Shown: positions 63,975 through 64,000 of the stretch, piece after piece
How positions within the stretch are numbered: the first letter of the stretch is position 1
Layout: every line of letters starts with the position of its first letter
The notes under the pieces: model-generated
Told to the model about the DNA's origin: nothing
Databases searched by the model: none
What the model saw: the letters and a program-made list of their open reading frames with translations, nothing else
Assembly (NCBI GenBank): GCA_965194505.1
Contig: OZ239144.1
Location: 1,770,641-1,834,640, forward strand
DNA from: Hahnella aquatica
GTDB taxonomy: Bacteria; Pseudomonadota; Gammaproteobacteria; Burkholderiales; Burkholderiaceae_A
Length of the DNA: 64,000 nt
Direction of reading: 5' to 3'
Made by a program: the position numbers and the translations under genes

Positions 63975-64000
63975 CTATCCGCCTCGGGTAGAATACGGCC

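Overview
The window reads as the left arm of a chromosomal replication origin from a high-GC betaproteobacterium, most likely of the order Burkholderiales. Grounds are the gene content and order: tRNA-Tyr/Gly/Thr-tuf-tRNA-Trp-secE-nusG-rplKAJL-rpoBC, a PHA-granule PhaM protein, birA-coaX-rfaE2, dacC-dat-ybeD-lipB-lipA, rsmI/yraN/dolP, atpIBEFHAGDC-hemE-priA and rpmH-rnpA-yidD-yidC-mnmE plus mnmG-rsmG-parA-parB. I do not claim a family or genus. Genes are densely packed: many 4-base ATGA or GTGA overlaps, many TTG/GTG starts and almost no spacer DNA.

Layout. 1-12711 (minus strand): transcription and translation block. rpoC is cut by the window's left edge, then rpoB, rplL, rplJ, rplA, rplK, a hairpin terminator, nusG, secE, tRNA-Trp, tuf, three more tRNAs and a good sigma70-type promoter. 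12725-14253: DUF3108 protein and divergent phaM. 14183-25320: a MerR/B12-binding regulator of the CarH/LitR type, divergent from a long plus-strand series (periplasmic glutathione peroxidase, folE2, FAD oxidoreductase, DUF1365, CFA-synthase-like methyltransferase, chalcone-isomerase-like protein, MFS transporter, DUF3833 lipoprotein, SDR, NTF2-like protein, ferritin-like diiron protein, rfaE2). It looks like a light- or singlet-oxygen-induced lipid remodelling operon. A fragment of a sensor histidine kinase lies on the opposite strand inside it. 25317-33162: coaX, birA, VanZ, a 2Fe-2S ferredoxin, an alpha/beta hydrolase, a DacC-type protein whose three catalytic motifs are all lost, D-amino-acid aminotransferase and lipoate synthesis. 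33159-39997: envelope, redox and RNA-modification genes (TlpA-like, dolP, yraN, rsmI, dsbA, SPOR protein, argS, coq7, cytochrome c, tRNA-Arg). 40037-50245: priA, hemE and the nine-gene F1Fo ATP synthase operon. 50311-54788: parB, parA, rsmG, mnmG and two adjacent parS sites. 54795-60079: gabD-like and mmsA-like dehydrogenases, a TauE-type permease, pdxA and an asparaginase-domain protein, set between mnmG and mnmE. 60059-64000: mnmE, yidC, yidD, rnpA, rpmH and a perfect DnaA box at the right edge; dnaA/oriC should follow just outside.

Almost all housekeeping genes point left, away from the presumed origin, so transcription and replication run in the same direction. The points most worth a second look are the motif-less DacC orthologue, the B12-photoreceptor-linked lipid operon with a 17-bp perfect inverted repeat in its divergent promoter, the biotin ligase with an altered GRGRRG loop, the histidine kinase remnant and the twin parS sites.
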